The notes under the pieces were generated by a model. It worked only from the letters and a program-made list of their open reading frames with translations. It was not told the origin of the DNA and ran no database searches. Positions 52,046 to 61,220 of a stretch of DNA of 64,000 nucleotides are shown in pieces. Within the stretch, counting starts at the first letter, position 1; each line of letters opens with the position of its first letter. Where the stretch lies: positions 744,001-808,000 of the forward strand of contig OZ245995.1 of assembly GCA_965230185.1 (NCBI GenBank). The letters are read 5' to 3'. Source of the stretch: Motiliproteus sp965230185 (lineage in GTDB: Bacteria > Pseudomonadota > Gammaproteobacteria > Pseudomonadales > Balneatricaceae). The position numbers were made by a program, and so were the translations under genes.

Positions 52046-53698
52046 TTACATATTCGGATAGTTGGGGCCTCCGGCTCCCTCCGGGGTCACCCAGGTGATA
52101 TTTTGCGACGGGTCTTTGATATCACAGGTCTTACAGTGGACACAGTTCTGCGAATTGATCTGGAAGCGCTTCTCGCCGTTGTCATCTTCGACAATCTCGT
52201 AGACGCCGGCCGGACAGTAACGCTGAGCAGGTTCATCGTACAGTGGCAGATTACGTTCCAGCGGCAGATCCGGATTCTTCAGCTGCAGATGGCAGGGCTG
52301 GTCCTCTTCATGGTTGGTGTTGGAGAGGAACACTGAAGAGGGCTTGTCGAAGCTGATCACGCCATCCGGCTTCGGATAGTCGATCTTCGCGCACTCCGCC
52401 GCCGGCTTCAGCTGAGCATAATCTTCCGTGGTGTCGTGGAGAGTGAAAGGCAGCTTGCCCTTAAACCAGTTCTGGTCAATGTAGTTGAAGGCGCCGCCCA
52501 TAAAGGTGCCGAACTTATGCATGGCCGGACCGAAATTCCGTGAACGGTAGAGTTCATCATAGGCCCAGCTTGCCTCGAAGGCATCGGTAAAGGCGGTCAG
52601 TTCACTGCCGCCTTCGTCGCCGGCGGCGAAGGCTTCGATCAGGGTTTCGGCGGCGACCATACCACTCTTCATGGCTGTATGGGTGCCCTTGATTTTGGCG
52701 AAGTTGAGCGTGCCGGCATCACAGCCCAGCAACAGGCCGCCGGGAACAGACATCTTCGGCAGGGCGTTAAGGCCGCCTTTGGTGATTGCCCGGGCGCCGT
52801 AGGCGACCCGTTTTCCGCCTTCGAGATATTCCCGAAACACCGGATGGTGCTTCATGCGCTGGAATTCATCGAAAGGGCTGAGATGTGGATTGCTGTATGC
52901 CAGATCGATGATCAGCCCGAGCACCACCTGGTTGTTTTCCGCATGGTAGAGGAACGAGCCGCCGCTGGTATTTTTGTCCAGTGGCCAGCCGGCGCCGTGG
53001 ATAACCAGGCCCGGTTTGTGTTTGGCCGGATCGATGTCCCACAGTTCCTTAATACCGATTCCGTAGTGCTGGGGATCGGCGTCCTTATTCAGGTCAAATT
53101 TCTCGATCAGCTGCTTGCCGAGGTGGCCGCGGCAACCTTCGGAGAACAGCGTGTATTTTGCGTGCAGCTCCATGCCGGGCATATAGCTGTCTTTAGGCTG
53201 ACCGTCTAGGCCAACCCCCATGTCGCCGGTAGCGACGCCCTTAACAGAGCCGTTCTCGTTATACAGTACTTCCGCTGCTGCGAAGCCGGGGAAGATCTCC
53301 ACGCCCATGGATTCGGCCTGCTCCGCCAGCCAGCGGGTCAGATTACCAAGACTGATGACGTAGTTGCCTTCATTATGCATGGTGCAGGGAACAAAGCTGT
53401 TGGGCAGCTGACGGGCGCTGTTTTCATCTTTGAACAGGTAGATCTCATCTTCGCTGACCGGAGTGTTCAGCGGGGCGCCAAGTTCCTGCCAGTTGGGAAA
53501 CAGCTCTTCCAGTGCGCGGGGTTCCAGTACGGCGCCGGACAGGATATGGGCGCCTATTTCGGAGCCCTTCTCGACGACGCAGACCATCAGTTCCTGTTCC
53601 TTCTCCTGCGCCAGTTGCATCAGCCGACAGGCGGCCGAGAGTCCGGCAGGGCCTGCGCCGACAATGACAACATCAAATTCCATAGCTTCGCGTTCCAC
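52046..53698 (-). CDS. Electron-transfer flavoprotein:ubiquinone oxidoreductase
   Basis: Inner-membrane enzyme that passes electrons from EtfAB to ubiquinone. The GTG at 53698 follows AGGAG by 8 bp, so it is taken as start; ATG 53683 is the alternative. 550 residues. FAD-binding VVIVGAGPAGLSAA is at the N-terminus, and the single [4Fe-4S] cluster is made by RYCPAG, NCVHCKTCDIKDP near the C-terminus, ending in ITWVTPEGAGGPNYPNM. It is divergent from etfBA, whose product is its electron donor. Confidence 0.96.
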   Translation of the reverse strand: MEREAMEFDVVIVGAGPAGLSAACRLMQLAQEKEQELMVCVVEKGSEIGAHILSGAVLEPRALEELFPNWQELGAPLNTPVSEDEIYLFKDENSARQLPNSFVPCTMHNEGNYVISLGNLTRWLAEQAESMGVEIFPGFAAAEVLYNENGSVKGVATGDMGVGLDGQPKDSYMPGMELHAKYTLFSEGCRGHLGKQLIEKFDLNKDADPQHYGIGIKELWDIDPAKHKPGLVIHGAGWPLDKNTSGGSFLYHAENNQVVLGLIIDLAYSNPHLSPFDEFQRMKHHPVFREYLEGGKRVAYGARAITKGGLNALPKMSVPGGLLLGCDAGTLNFAKIKGTHTAMKSGMVAAETLIEAFAAGDEGGSELTAFTDAFEASWAYDELYRSRNFGPAMHKFGTFMGGAFNYIDQNWFKGKLPFTLHDTTEDYAQLKPAAECAKIDYPKPDGVISFDKPSSVFLSNTNHEEDQPCHLQLKNPDLPLERNLPLYDEPAQRYCPAGVYEIVEDDNGEKRFQINSQNCVHCKTCDIKDPSQNITWVTPEGAGGPNYPNM

Positions 53699-53963
53699 GG
53701 GCCATCTCCTGTCTTTGTCTGTCGAGTTTGTTATTCGTTGTTGATCAATTTGCGATCCGGGAAAGCAGTATAAGGGTATTCCCTAGTTTTTATCAATAAC
53801 GATTTGCAATGCAGAATTCGTGGTGATAGATTCTACGGGAAAATACCTACTTGATTTTGGGTTTGGCTGGAAGCTCCGGTGCGATTGAGTGTGATTCGTG
53901 AGTTTCCGAAGACATATCCGGATAAACCGGAAAGAATTCTCAACACAACAAAATGGGGGCCCT

Positions 53964-54713
53964 ATGAAGGTTCTGGTAGCTGTTAAGCGGGTGGTTGACT
54001 ATAACGTCAAGATCCGGGTGAAGAGCGATGAAAGCGGTGTCGACCTGGCTAACGTCAAAATGGCCATGAACCCTTTCTGTGAGATCGCCGTTGAAGAGGC
54101 GGTACGCCTTAAAGAGAAGGGTGTGGCTGAAGAGGTCGTGGTGGTCTCCATGGGACCGAAGGCCTGTCAGGAGCAGATCCGTACAGCGATGGCGCTGGGC
54201 GCCGATCGTGGTATTCAGGTCGAGACCGACGAAGAGCTGGAGTCCCTGGCCGTGGCCAAGCTGCTGGCGAAGGTCGTTGAGGAAGAGCAGCCCGGGCTGG
54301 TGATCCTCGGCAAGCAGTCTATCGATTCCGATAACAATCAGACCGGCCAGATGCTGGGTGCGCTGACCGGTATGGCTCAGGGAACCTTCGCATCGGAAGT
54401 CAACGTTGCCGGTGAAAACCTGGAAGTGACTCGTGAGATCGACGGTGGCCTGCAGACCCTGTCTCTGAAAATGCCTGCAATTGTTACCACTGATCTGCGT
54501 CTCAACGAGCCTCGTTACGCCTCCCTGCCTAACATCATGAAAGCCAAGCGTAAGCCGCTGGATGTTAAGACGCCTGCCGATTTCGGTATCGATGTGACTC
54601 CGCGACTGAAGACTCTGAAGGTCGAGGCACCTGCCCAGCGTGAGGCCGGTGTTCGGGTGGCCAGTGTTGAAGAGCTGGTTGAAAAGCTGAAGAACGAAGC
54701 GAAGGTGATCTGA
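53964..54713 (+). CDS. etfB: Electron-transfer flavoprotein beta subunit
   Basis: 249 residues starting MKVLVAVKRVVDYNVKIRV at ATG 53964. VEEAVRLKEKG, VVVSMGPKACQEQIRTAMA and GKQSIDSDNNQTGQMLGAL (short parts) are typical, and the DLRLNEPRYASLPNIMKAK signature is complete. It binds AMP and docks onto acyl-CoA dehydrogenases. Its stop is 1 bp from etfA. Confidence 0.97.
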   Translation: MKVLVAVKRVVDYNVKIRVKSDESGVDLANVKMAMNPFCEIAVEEAVRLKEKGVAEEVVVVSMGPKACQEQIRTAMALGADRGIQVETDEELESLAVAKLLAKVVEEEQPGLVILGKQSIDSDNNQTGQMLGALTGMAQGTFASEVNVAGENLEVTREIDGGLQTLSLKMPAIVTTDLRLNEPRYASLPNIMKAKRKPLDVKTPADFGIDVTPRLKTLKVEAPAQREAGVRVASVEELVEKLKNEAKVI

Positions 54714-54714
54714 G

Positions 54715-55641
54715 ATGAGTATTCTGGTTATTGCTGAACACGAAAACGGTGTCCTGAAGGACGCAACTCTGAATACGGTCACCGCCGCACAGCAGCTGGG
54801 TGGTGAAATCACGCTGCTGGTCGCCGGTTCTGACTGCGGTGGCGCTGCTGAAGAAGCGGCAAAAGTCAGCGGTGTGGCAAAAGTACTGCAGGCTGATGCC
54901 GGCTGTTACGATCATCAGCTGGCCGAAAATATGGCGCAGCTGGTTACTGAACTGGCTTCCGGTTACAGCCATGTGCTGGCACCTGCTACCACCACCGGTA
55001 AAAACTTTATGCCGCGTGTGGCGGCCGCGCTGGATGTGGCTCAGATCTCCGACATTATTGCCGTTGAGAGCGCTGACACCTTCAAACGACCGATTTATGC
55101 CGGTAACGCTATCGCCACGGTTCAGTCCGCCGACACTGTAAAAGTAATCACGGTGCGTACGACAGCATTTGATCCCGCCGAGATGAGCGGCAGCGCTGCC
55201 GTAGAAAGCGTGGGCGCTGCTCACGACGCCGGCCTTTCCTCTTTCGTCAAGGAAGAACTGGCTAAATCTGACCGTCCCGAACTGACCAGTGCCCGGGTGA
55301 TCATCTCCGGTGGTCGCGGCATGGGTAATGGTGAAAACTTCGCCATGCTGGAGAAGGTTGCCGATAAGCTGGGGGCTGCCGTGGGTGCTTCGAGGGCGGC
55401 GGTTGATGCCGGCTTTGTACCCAACGATATGCAGGTCGGACAGACCGGTAAAATCGTGGCGCCGGAGCTCTATATTGCAGTCGGTATCTCCGGAGCGATT
55501 CAGCACCTGGCCGGTATGAAAGACAGTAAGTACATCGTAGCGATCAACAAGGACGAAGAGGCTCCGATCTTCCAGGTCGCCGACTACGGTCTGGTCGCCG
55601 ATCTGTTTGATGTTGTGCCGGAGCTCGAACAGAAGCTCTGA
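54715..55641 (+). CDS. etfA: Electron-transfer flavoprotein alpha subunit
   Basis: 308 residues, FAD-carrying subunit. C-terminal FAD-binding motifs ISGGRGMGNGENF, VGASRAAVDAGF, QVGQTGKIVAPELYIAVG and ISGAIQHLAGM are intact. Co-transcribed with etfB. It should take electrons from the nearby acyl-CoA dehydrogenase. Confidence 0.97.
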   Translation: MSILVIAEHENGVLKDATLNTVTAAQQLGGEITLLVAGSDCGGAAEEAAKVSGVAKVLQADAGCYDHQLAENMAQLVTELASGYSHVLAPATTTGKNFMPRVAAALDVAQISDIIAVESADTFKRPIYAGNAIATVQSADTVKVITVRTTAFDPAEMSGSAAVESVGAAHDAGLSSFVKEELAKSDRPELTSARVIISGGRGMGNGENFAMLEKVADKLGAAVGASRAAVDAGFVPNDMQVGQTGKIVAPELYIAVGISGAIQHLAGMKDSKYIVAINKDEEAPIFQVADYGLVADLFDVVPELEQKL

Positions 55642-55687
55642 ACCATTCAGGTTTCTGAATGAGACCCTGACGTTGTCTGGTTAACTT

Positions 55688-55716
55688 TGCCCGGTCCGGT
55701 ACCGGGCTTTTTTTAT
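55688..55716 (+). terminator. Terminator after etfA
   Basis: GCCCGGT and ACCGGGC arms, then seven T. The rest of 55717-55959 holds no gene I can support. Confidence 0.82.
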
Positions 55717-55959
55717 CTGTTGCAGAATAACTTTATCCGGCCTCGGGAAGGCTCTTTCCCGTTGTTGAAGGCCCGGTTCATCCGATTGTTTCAGCTGTGC
55801 CCTGGTGGCGCTCTCCGGCTGCTCATGCCCGTTGCGGGCGCCCGGTTGTCTGTCCCCGGCAGCTGCGGCTTATCCTGCGTATACTGATCAGGTCAGGGTT
55901 GCTGACGATCGGTGTTTCCGGTCCGACAGCGGTCTCTGAGAAACGGCTTGCACAGACTC

Positions 55960-55990
55960 GTTACAATTCGTAACTTTACGTTTACGTAAA
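55960..55990 (+). promoter_or_regulatory. Two adjoining palindromes before the acyl-CoA dehydrogenase gene
   Basis: GTTAC-AATTC-GTAAC (55960-55974) is directly followed by TTTACGTTTACGTAAA (55975-55990). They end 41 bp before the ATG. The second resembles operators described for LiuR-type MerR-family regulators of acyl-CoA degradation genes, but this is from memory of the motif shape. Likely a repressor or activator site. Confidence 0.5.
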
Positions 55991-56031
55991 GGGCGGTTAT
56001 GTTTTTTGATAAACAATAAGAAGCAGAAGTT

Positions 56032-57192
56032 ATGGATCTTTCACTGACAGAAGAGCAAATGTTGATTCAGGACACGGCGCGCCGTTTCGCTGAATCCGAA
56101 CTGGCTCCCCGAGCCGAAGAACTGGACCAGAGTAAAGACCGGGAGATTATTAAATCTCACTGTCGCCAGCTGGCTGAGCTGGGCTTTATGGGCCTTAACG
56201 TTTCCGGCGAGTATGGTGGTACCGAAGCTGGTCCGGTGGCCTTCAGCCTGGCGATCACCGAACTGGCCAGAGCCTGTGCCTCGACGGCGGTCACCGTATC
56301 GGTTACCAACATGGTGGCTGAAGTTATTCAGGCCATGGGCAGCGAAGAGCAGAAGCAGCATTACCTGCCCAGACTGTGCGATGGACGCTGGCTGGCCGGC
56401 AGCTTCTGCCTGACCGAAGCCGGTGCCGGGTCTGACCCGGCCGGTATGCGTACCCAGGCCAGAGCCGATGGTGACGACTGGATTATCGACGGTGTTAAGC
56501 AGTGGATTACCAGTGCCGAGTTCGCCGGTTGCTTTGTGGTCTGGGCGGTCACCGACAAAGAAGCGCCTAAGGGCAAGGGTATCACCTGCTTCCTGGTGGA
56601 AGCGGACAATCCCGGCGTCACCGTTAACAAGGCCGAGAAGAAAATGGGCCAGCACGGTTCCGCCACCAACGAGGTGGTATTCAACGGCTGCCGTGTTTCC
56701 TCCTCTGCCATTCTGGGCAAACTCAATCAGGGCTTCAAGCTGGCAGTGACTGAGCTGGCCGGTGGTCGGATTGGTATCGGTTCGCTGGCTCTGGGGATCG
56801 GTCAGGCTGCGATGGCGTACGCCGTCGATTACGTTAAAGAGCGTAAACAGTTTGGTAAGCCGCTGGCAGATTTCCAGGGGCTGCAGTGGATGATTGCCGA
56901 TCGTACCACTGAACTGGAAGCGGCGCGTCTGCTGTTGATGAGCGCAGCTTACAGGAAAGAGCAGGGCCAGCCTTATGCCACCGAGGCATCGATGGCCAAG
57001 CTGTTTGCTTCCGAGAAAGCCAACCAGGCCTGTTATACCGCTCTTCAGCTGCTGGGTGGTTACGGCTATATGCAGGAATATCCGCTGGAGCGTTACACCC
57101 GGGATGTTCGCATCACCTCGATTTACGAAGGTACCAGTGAGATACAGCGCCTGATTATCGCCAGAGATGTGCTCAGTGAACACAGCCGCTGA
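56032..57192 (+). CDS. Acyl-CoA dehydrogenase
   Basis: 386 residues, FAD enzyme that makes the alpha,beta double bond in acyl-CoA. The pattern LTEEQMLIQDTARRFAESEL, CLTEAGAGSDPAGM, LGGYGYMQEYPLERYTRD and the catalytic glutamate in IYEGTSEIQRLIIARDVL mark a short- or medium/branched-chain type. It is the first gene of a run with a CoA transferase and acyl-CoA ligase, and it is followed by the CoA transferase after 13 bp. The substrate is not clear from sequence. Confidence 0.95.
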   Translation: MDLSLTEEQMLIQDTARRFAESELAPRAEELDQSKDREIIKSHCRQLAELGFMGLNVSGEYGGTEAGPVAFSLAITELARACASTAVTVSVTNMVAEVIQAMGSEEQKQHYLPRLCDGRWLAGSFCLTEAGAGSDPAGMRTQARADGDDWIIDGVKQWITSAEFAGCFVVWAVTDKEAPKGKGITCFLVEADNPGVTVNKAEKKMGQHGSATNEVVFNGCRVSSSAILGKLNQGFKLAVTELAGGRIGIGSLALGIGQAAMAYAVDYVKERKQFGKPLADFQGLQWMIADRTTELEAARLLLMSAAYRKEQGQPYATEASMAKLFASEKANQACYTALQLLGGYGYMQEYPLERYTRDVRITSIYEGTSEIQRLIIARDVLSEHSR

Positions 57193-57205
57193 CGGGAGCG
57201 ATCAG

Positions 57206-58360
57206 ATGGCGACGCCGCTGCGCGGATTGAAGGTTCTCGATTTCACCACTCTGTTGCCCGGCCCCTGGGCCACCCAGATGATGGCGGATATGGGCGCCGA
57301 TGTCCTGCGGGTGGAGTCGCCATCCCGGGCTGACCTGGTCCGGGAGATGGCGCCTCAGATCGACGGCCAGTCGGCCGCCTTTCACTACCTCAATCGCGGT
57401 AAGCGATCACTGGCGCTGGATCTCAAACATGAGCGTGCAGCTGAAATTATCCGGCAACTGGTGGCCGATGCCGATGTGCTGATCGAGCAGTTCCGTCCCG
57501 GCGTGATGGCGCGGCTGGGACTGGGTTACCAGCAGTTGCGCAGCTGCAATCCGAAGCTGATCTACTGTTCGATCACCGGTTATGGACAGGATGGCCCGAT
57601 GGCTGACCGTGCCGGTCATGATATTAACTATCTGGCCTGCTCCGGCATCAGCAGTTATCTCGGACGACGAGATCAGGGGCCGCTGCCGCTGCCGACCCAG
57701 CTGGCGGATATGTCCGGGGGCAGCCAGAACGCGGTGATCGCAATCCTGGCGGCGCTGATGGAGCGCCAGAGCAGCGGTCTCGGTCAGAGTATCGATATCA
57801 GTATGACCGACAGCTGTTTTGCCATGAACGCGCTGGCCGGTCCCGGAGCGCTGCACAGCGGCCGTGACCCGAGCCCTCAGGATCACTTTCTGACCGGCGC
57901 CGGAATCTATGACTACTACCGTACCGCCGATCAGTGCTATCTGGCGGTTGGCAGCCTGGAACCCCAGTTTCGTCACCGCCTCTGCGAGGCGATCGGCGAA
58001 CCAGACTGGGTGACTCTGAGCGATGCGGAGCTGAAGAAGCTGCTGGCTGAGCGCTTTGAATCTCAGCCGCAGCAGCACTGGAACCAGTTGTTTGCAGAGG
58101 TCGATGCCTGTGTCGAACCGGTGCTGACTATCAATGAAGCGGCGGGTTCCGAGCTGTTTCGGCAGCGGGGTATGGTCAGCCGTGTCGGCGGTGACCAGGG
58201 CCACGATCAGATCAGTAATCCGCTGGTCTTTTCCGGTCGGCGACCACAGCCGCAGGCGTTGGCGCCGGCCTGTGGCGAGCATAATTATCAGGTTTTGCAG
58301 GAGCTGGGTTACGAGGCTGCAAAGATCGAAACACTGGCACAGCAGGGTGTGTTTGGCTGA
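57206..58360 (+). CDS. CaiB/BaiF-type (family III) CoA transferase
   Basis: Moves CoA between a carboxylic acid and a donor acyl-CoA. ATG 57206 gives 384 residues (MATPLRGLKVLDFTTLLPGP); the frame is open further upstream. Typical motifs are GADVLRVESPSRADLVRE, the HYLNRGKRSLALDLK segment (two parts), and QLADMSGGSQNAVIAIL with the expected catalytic aspartate in ADMSGG. It is probably co-transcribed with the dehydrogenase. Confidence 0.93.
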   Translation: MATPLRGLKVLDFTTLLPGPWATQMMADMGADVLRVESPSRADLVREMAPQIDGQSAAFHYLNRGKRSLALDLKHERAAEIIRQLVADADVLIEQFRPGVMARLGLGYQQLRSCNPKLIYCSITGYGQDGPMADRAGHDINYLACSGISSYLGRRDQGPLPLPTQLADMSGGSQNAVIAILAALMERQSSGLGQSIDISMTDSCFAMNALAGPGALHSGRDPSPQDHFLTGAGIYDYYRTADQCYLAVGSLEPQFRHRLCEAIGEPDWVTLSDAELKKLLAERFESQPQQHWNQLFAEVDACVEPVLTINEAAGSELFRQRGMVSRVGGDQGHDQISNPLVFSGRRPQPQALAPACGEHNYQVLQELGYEAAKIETLAQQGVFG

Positions 58361-58426
58361 CGGCCGCGCCGATGTGCGGGTGAACAGCATTCAGGAATAA
58401 CAGAAGAATGTAAGAGGAAGACCGCT

Positions 58427-60037
58427 ATGGGGACGAACTACCAGACTTATATGGACCAGTTTTCGGTCGCTGCCGTCGAAGAGCAGCTGATCGGAGATCT
58501 GAAAACCGGCTTTAATGTCTGCCAGGAGATCTGCGACCGCTATGCGGACGGTGATCGTATTGCACTGCGCTATCAGGGTGTTGACGGAACCATCAGCGAG
58601 CACAGTTTTGCCGAATTGAAGGAAAAGTCGGCACAGTTTGCCAACTATCTGACCTCCATGGGTGTCGGTGCCGGTGACCGGGTTTCCGCCCTGCTGCCGC
58701 GAACTCCTGAACTGATGGTGGTGGTGCTGGGCACCCTGCGGGCCGGTGCGGTCTATCAGCCGCTGTTTACCGCATTCGGCTCAGGCGCCATCGAATACCG
58801 GACCGAAAAAGCCGGTACCCGACTGATCGTCACCGACGACGCCAATCGTCATAAGCTGGACGACGTCAACAACTGTCCGCCAGTGCTGATGGTGGGGGAT
58901 GAATTCAGTGAGCGGGTTTACAGCCAGAGCGCCGAGTTCACGCCGGTAGTGGTCGGCGCCGATGAGCCCTTCCTGCAGATGTTCACCTCGGGCACCCAGG
59001 GGAAATCGAAGGGGGTGGCGGTACCGACCCGGGCCCTGCTTTCGTTCTACATCTATATGCGCTATGCCATCGGCCTGCGTCCGGAGGATACCTACTGGAA
59101 TGTTGCCGACCCGGGCTGGGCCTATGGTCTCTACTATGCCGTGGTTGGTCCGCTGCTGCTGGGCAACACCACCCACTTCAACGAAGCCGGATTCACCGCC
59201 GAGAACACGTTTGAATTTCTGAAGCAGCACAAGATCACCAATCTGGCGGCGGCTCCCACCGCCTACCGGATGCTGATGGCCAATGACCATCTGCTCAGCG
59301 AGGATGAGAGTTTTAATCTGCGGGTCGCCAGCAGCGCCGGTGAGCCGCTGAATCCGGAAGTGATCAACTGGGTTGGTCGCCGTCTGGGTTGTCCGGTGAT
59401 GGATCACTACGGGCAGACCGAAACCGGCATGACCGCCTGTAACCATCACGAACTGGAACACGCCCTGCGCATAGGTTCCATGGGGTATTCGATGCCGGGA
59501 CACCGGGTGGTGGCGCTGGATGCCAACTTTGAAGAGATCGGTGAAGGGGAAACCGGGCAACTGGCGGTGGATACTGAACAGTCTCCGTTTTTCTTCTTCC
59601 AGGGCTACACCTGGAATGAGAAGAATCCTTTCTGCGGTAAGTACTACCTGACCGGTGACGTGGTGCAGAGTCACGGTGACGGCGCCTATTCCTTCGATGG
59701 GCGGGATGACGATATCATCACCTCCGCGGGTTACCGGATCGGGCCGGCGGATGTGGAGAGCACGTTGATCGAACACGACAGCGTCGCTGAAAGCGGCGTG
59801 GTCGCCAAGCCGGATGCCCAGCGCGGCTCCATCGTGAAGGCTTTTGTGGTGCTGAAACAGGGCTTTGAGGCGTCTGAAGCGCTGGGCGATGAGCTGAAGC
59901 AGTTTGTTCGCAAGCGCCTTTCCACTCACGCCTTCCCCCGTGAGATCGAATTTGTCGAGGAGCTGCCGAAGACTCCCAGCGGTAAGATCCAGCGCTTTGT
60001 TCTGCGTAAGCAGGCTGAGGATGAAGTTCAGGTTTAA
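58427..60037 (+). CDS. AMP-forming acyl-CoA ligase (acetyl/medium-chain type)
   Basis: 536 residues. ATP-dependent activation of a carboxylic acid to its CoA ester. The P-loop-like motif is FTSGTQGKSKGVAVP, followed by DHYGQTETG, and the C-terminal catalytic lysine is in PKTPSGKIQRFVLR. The layout is close to the acetyl-CoA/medium-chain synthetase branch (MACS). It lies 66 bp after the CoA transferase. Which acid is used cannot be told. Confidence 0.92.
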   Translation: MGTNYQTYMDQFSVAAVEEQLIGDLKTGFNVCQEICDRYADGDRIALRYQGVDGTISEHSFAELKEKSAQFANYLTSMGVGAGDRVSALLPRTPELMVVVLGTLRAGAVYQPLFTAFGSGAIEYRTEKAGTRLIVTDDANRHKLDDVNNCPPVLMVGDEFSERVYSQSAEFTPVVVGADEPFLQMFTSGTQGKSKGVAVPTRALLSFYIYMRYAIGLRPEDTYWNVADPGWAYGLYYAVVGPLLLGNTTHFNEAGFTAENTFEFLKQHKITNLAAAPTAYRMLMANDHLLSEDESFNLRVASSAGEPLNPEVINWVGRRLGCPVMDHYGQTETGMTACNHHELEHALRIGSMGYSMPGHRVVALDANFEEIGEGETGQLAVDTEQSPFFFFQGYTWNEKNPFCGKYYLTGDVVQSHGDGAYSFDGRDDDIITSAGYRIGPADVESTLIEHDSVAESGVVAKPDAQRGSIVKAFVVLKQGFEASEALGDELKQFVRKRLSTHAFPREIEFVEELPKTPSGKIQRFVLRKQAEDEVQV

Positions 60038-60072
60038 GGGCTGAATTCCTGAGACCCGGTTCTTTTCCCGAA

Positions 60073-60102
60073 GCCCCGGATCGGCAGTCGCCGGTCCGGG
60101 GC
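60073..60102 (+). other. Inverted repeat after the acyl-CoA ligase gene
   Basis: GCCCCGGA and TCCGGGGC arms around a 14-base loop; no T-tract. A weak terminator or mRNA-stability element. Confidence 0.4.
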
Positions 60103-60139
60103 GTTGCTTATGGTTGTTCAGCAGATTCGGAGTATCATC

Positions 60140-60571
60140 ATGGCAAAAATGACAATCGCTGAAATGGAAACGTTTCTGGCGGAGCACTTTCCCCAGGGGC
60201 GTGAGTACGGCCATGTGGAGTCGATCTGTCACCATGGCGCCACCATGCGGCTGACGCCTCAGGAGGCTCATCTTCGCCCTGGAGGCACTGTCTCCGGACC
60301 GGCGATGATGGCGTTGTCGGATGTGGCGATGTACGTCGCCCTGCTGGGGGAGATCGGACCGGTACCGCTGGCGGTGACCACCAGTCTCAATATCAATTTC
60401 CTGCAGCGACCGGCACCGAAAGCGGATCTGCTGGCTGAGGCAAAGCTGCTGAAGCTGGGCAAGCGACTGGCGGTGGGCGAGGTGACTATTCGCTCAGAGG
60501 GGGAAGAGATGCCGGTCGCGCACGTTACCTGCACCTACTCGATTCCTCCCCGCCAGGCTGCCGTGGGGTGA
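60140..60571 (+). CDS. PaaI-family hotdog-fold thioesterase
   Basis: 143 residues from ATG 60140 (MAKMTIAEMETFLAEHF), with a GGAG ribosome site upstream. The hotdog core has LRPGGTVSGPAMMALSDVAM (two parts), and LNINFLQRPAPKADLLAEAKL as in PaaI. It splits acyl-CoA esters, perhaps releasing trapped CoA in this pathway. Confidence 0.9.
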   Translation: MAKMTIAEMETFLAEHFPQGREYGHVESICHHGATMRLTPQEAHLRPGGTVSGPAMMALSDVAMYVALLGEIGPVPLAVTTSLNINFLQRPAPKADLLAEAKLLKLGKRLAVGEVTIRSEGEEMPVAHVTCTYSIPPRQAAVG

Positions 60572-60584
60572 GCGCCCGAAGGCA

Positions 60585-61220
60585 TCAGCTAACCGGCAGG
60601 CCCTCGACTACCTGGGACTGATGGACCAGCTCCGGCAGATTACGGGCATTCATTTTTGACATCACCCTGGCGCGGTGCACTTCAACGGTCTTCGGGCTGA
60701 TATCCAGGGTTTCGGCGATCACCTTGTTGGCCATGCCGTCCACCACCAGTTGCATCACCTGCTTTTCCCGCCGGCTGAGAGTATGCCAGTAGCCGAGAAT
60801 CTCCGCTTCGCGACGGGCTTCCACCTGCCACTGATCGGACAGTTTCAGCGCCCGGCTGACATGGTCCAGCAGCACCTGGTCATCGAAGGGCTTTTCGACA
60901 AAATCCAGAGCGCCGTTCCTGATGGCGGTGACCGCCATGGGAATATCACCGTGGCCGGTAATAATGATGATCGGCAGCCGGAAGCGGCGTTCGTTCAGCT
61001 CCTGCTGCAGCGCCAGTCCGTTGATGCCGGGCATCCGAATATCCAGCAGCAGGCAGCCCGGTTCGCCGGCGTAGGTCTCGAGAAAATCATGGCCGGACGA
61101 GAAGCTTCTGATCTGATAGCGCGGAGAATCGAGCAGCCAGCTCAACGAGTCGCGGAAGGCGTCGTCATCGTCAACGATAAATACCGTGTTCATGGATACA
61201 TCGTTCGTCGCCATATTCAT
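60585..61220 (-). CDS. FixJ-type response regulator (LuxR output)
   Basis: 211 residues. Receiver domain with FIVDDDDAFRDSL and phospho-acceptor LLDIRMPGING, then a LuxR helix-turn-helix (VIAETLDISPKTVEVHRARV). Its ATG 61220 overlaps the kinase stop in a TGATG, so translation is coupled. ATG 61214 and 61193 are possible later starts. FixJ-like regulators often control respiration or acid catabolism; the target here may be the neighbouring acyl-CoA genes. Confidence 0.94.
   Translation of the reverse strand: MNMATNDVSMNTVFIVDDDDAFRDSLSWLLDSPRYQIRSFSSGHDFLETYAGEPGCLLLDIRMPGINGLALQQELNERRFRLPIIIITGHGDIPMAVTAIRNGALDFVEKPFDDQVLLDHVSRALKLSDQWQVEARREAEILGYWHTLSRREKQVMQLVVDGMANKVIAETLDISPKTVEVHRARVMSKMNARNLPELVHQSQVVEGLPVS

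Noticed and set aside
55687..55887. 66-residue frame after etfA
   Set aside because: It starts inside the terminator and shows no family features.
58781..60271. 496-residue open frame antisense to the acyl-CoA ligase
   Set aside because: Mirror of a strongly coding plus strand; contains no recognisable domain.
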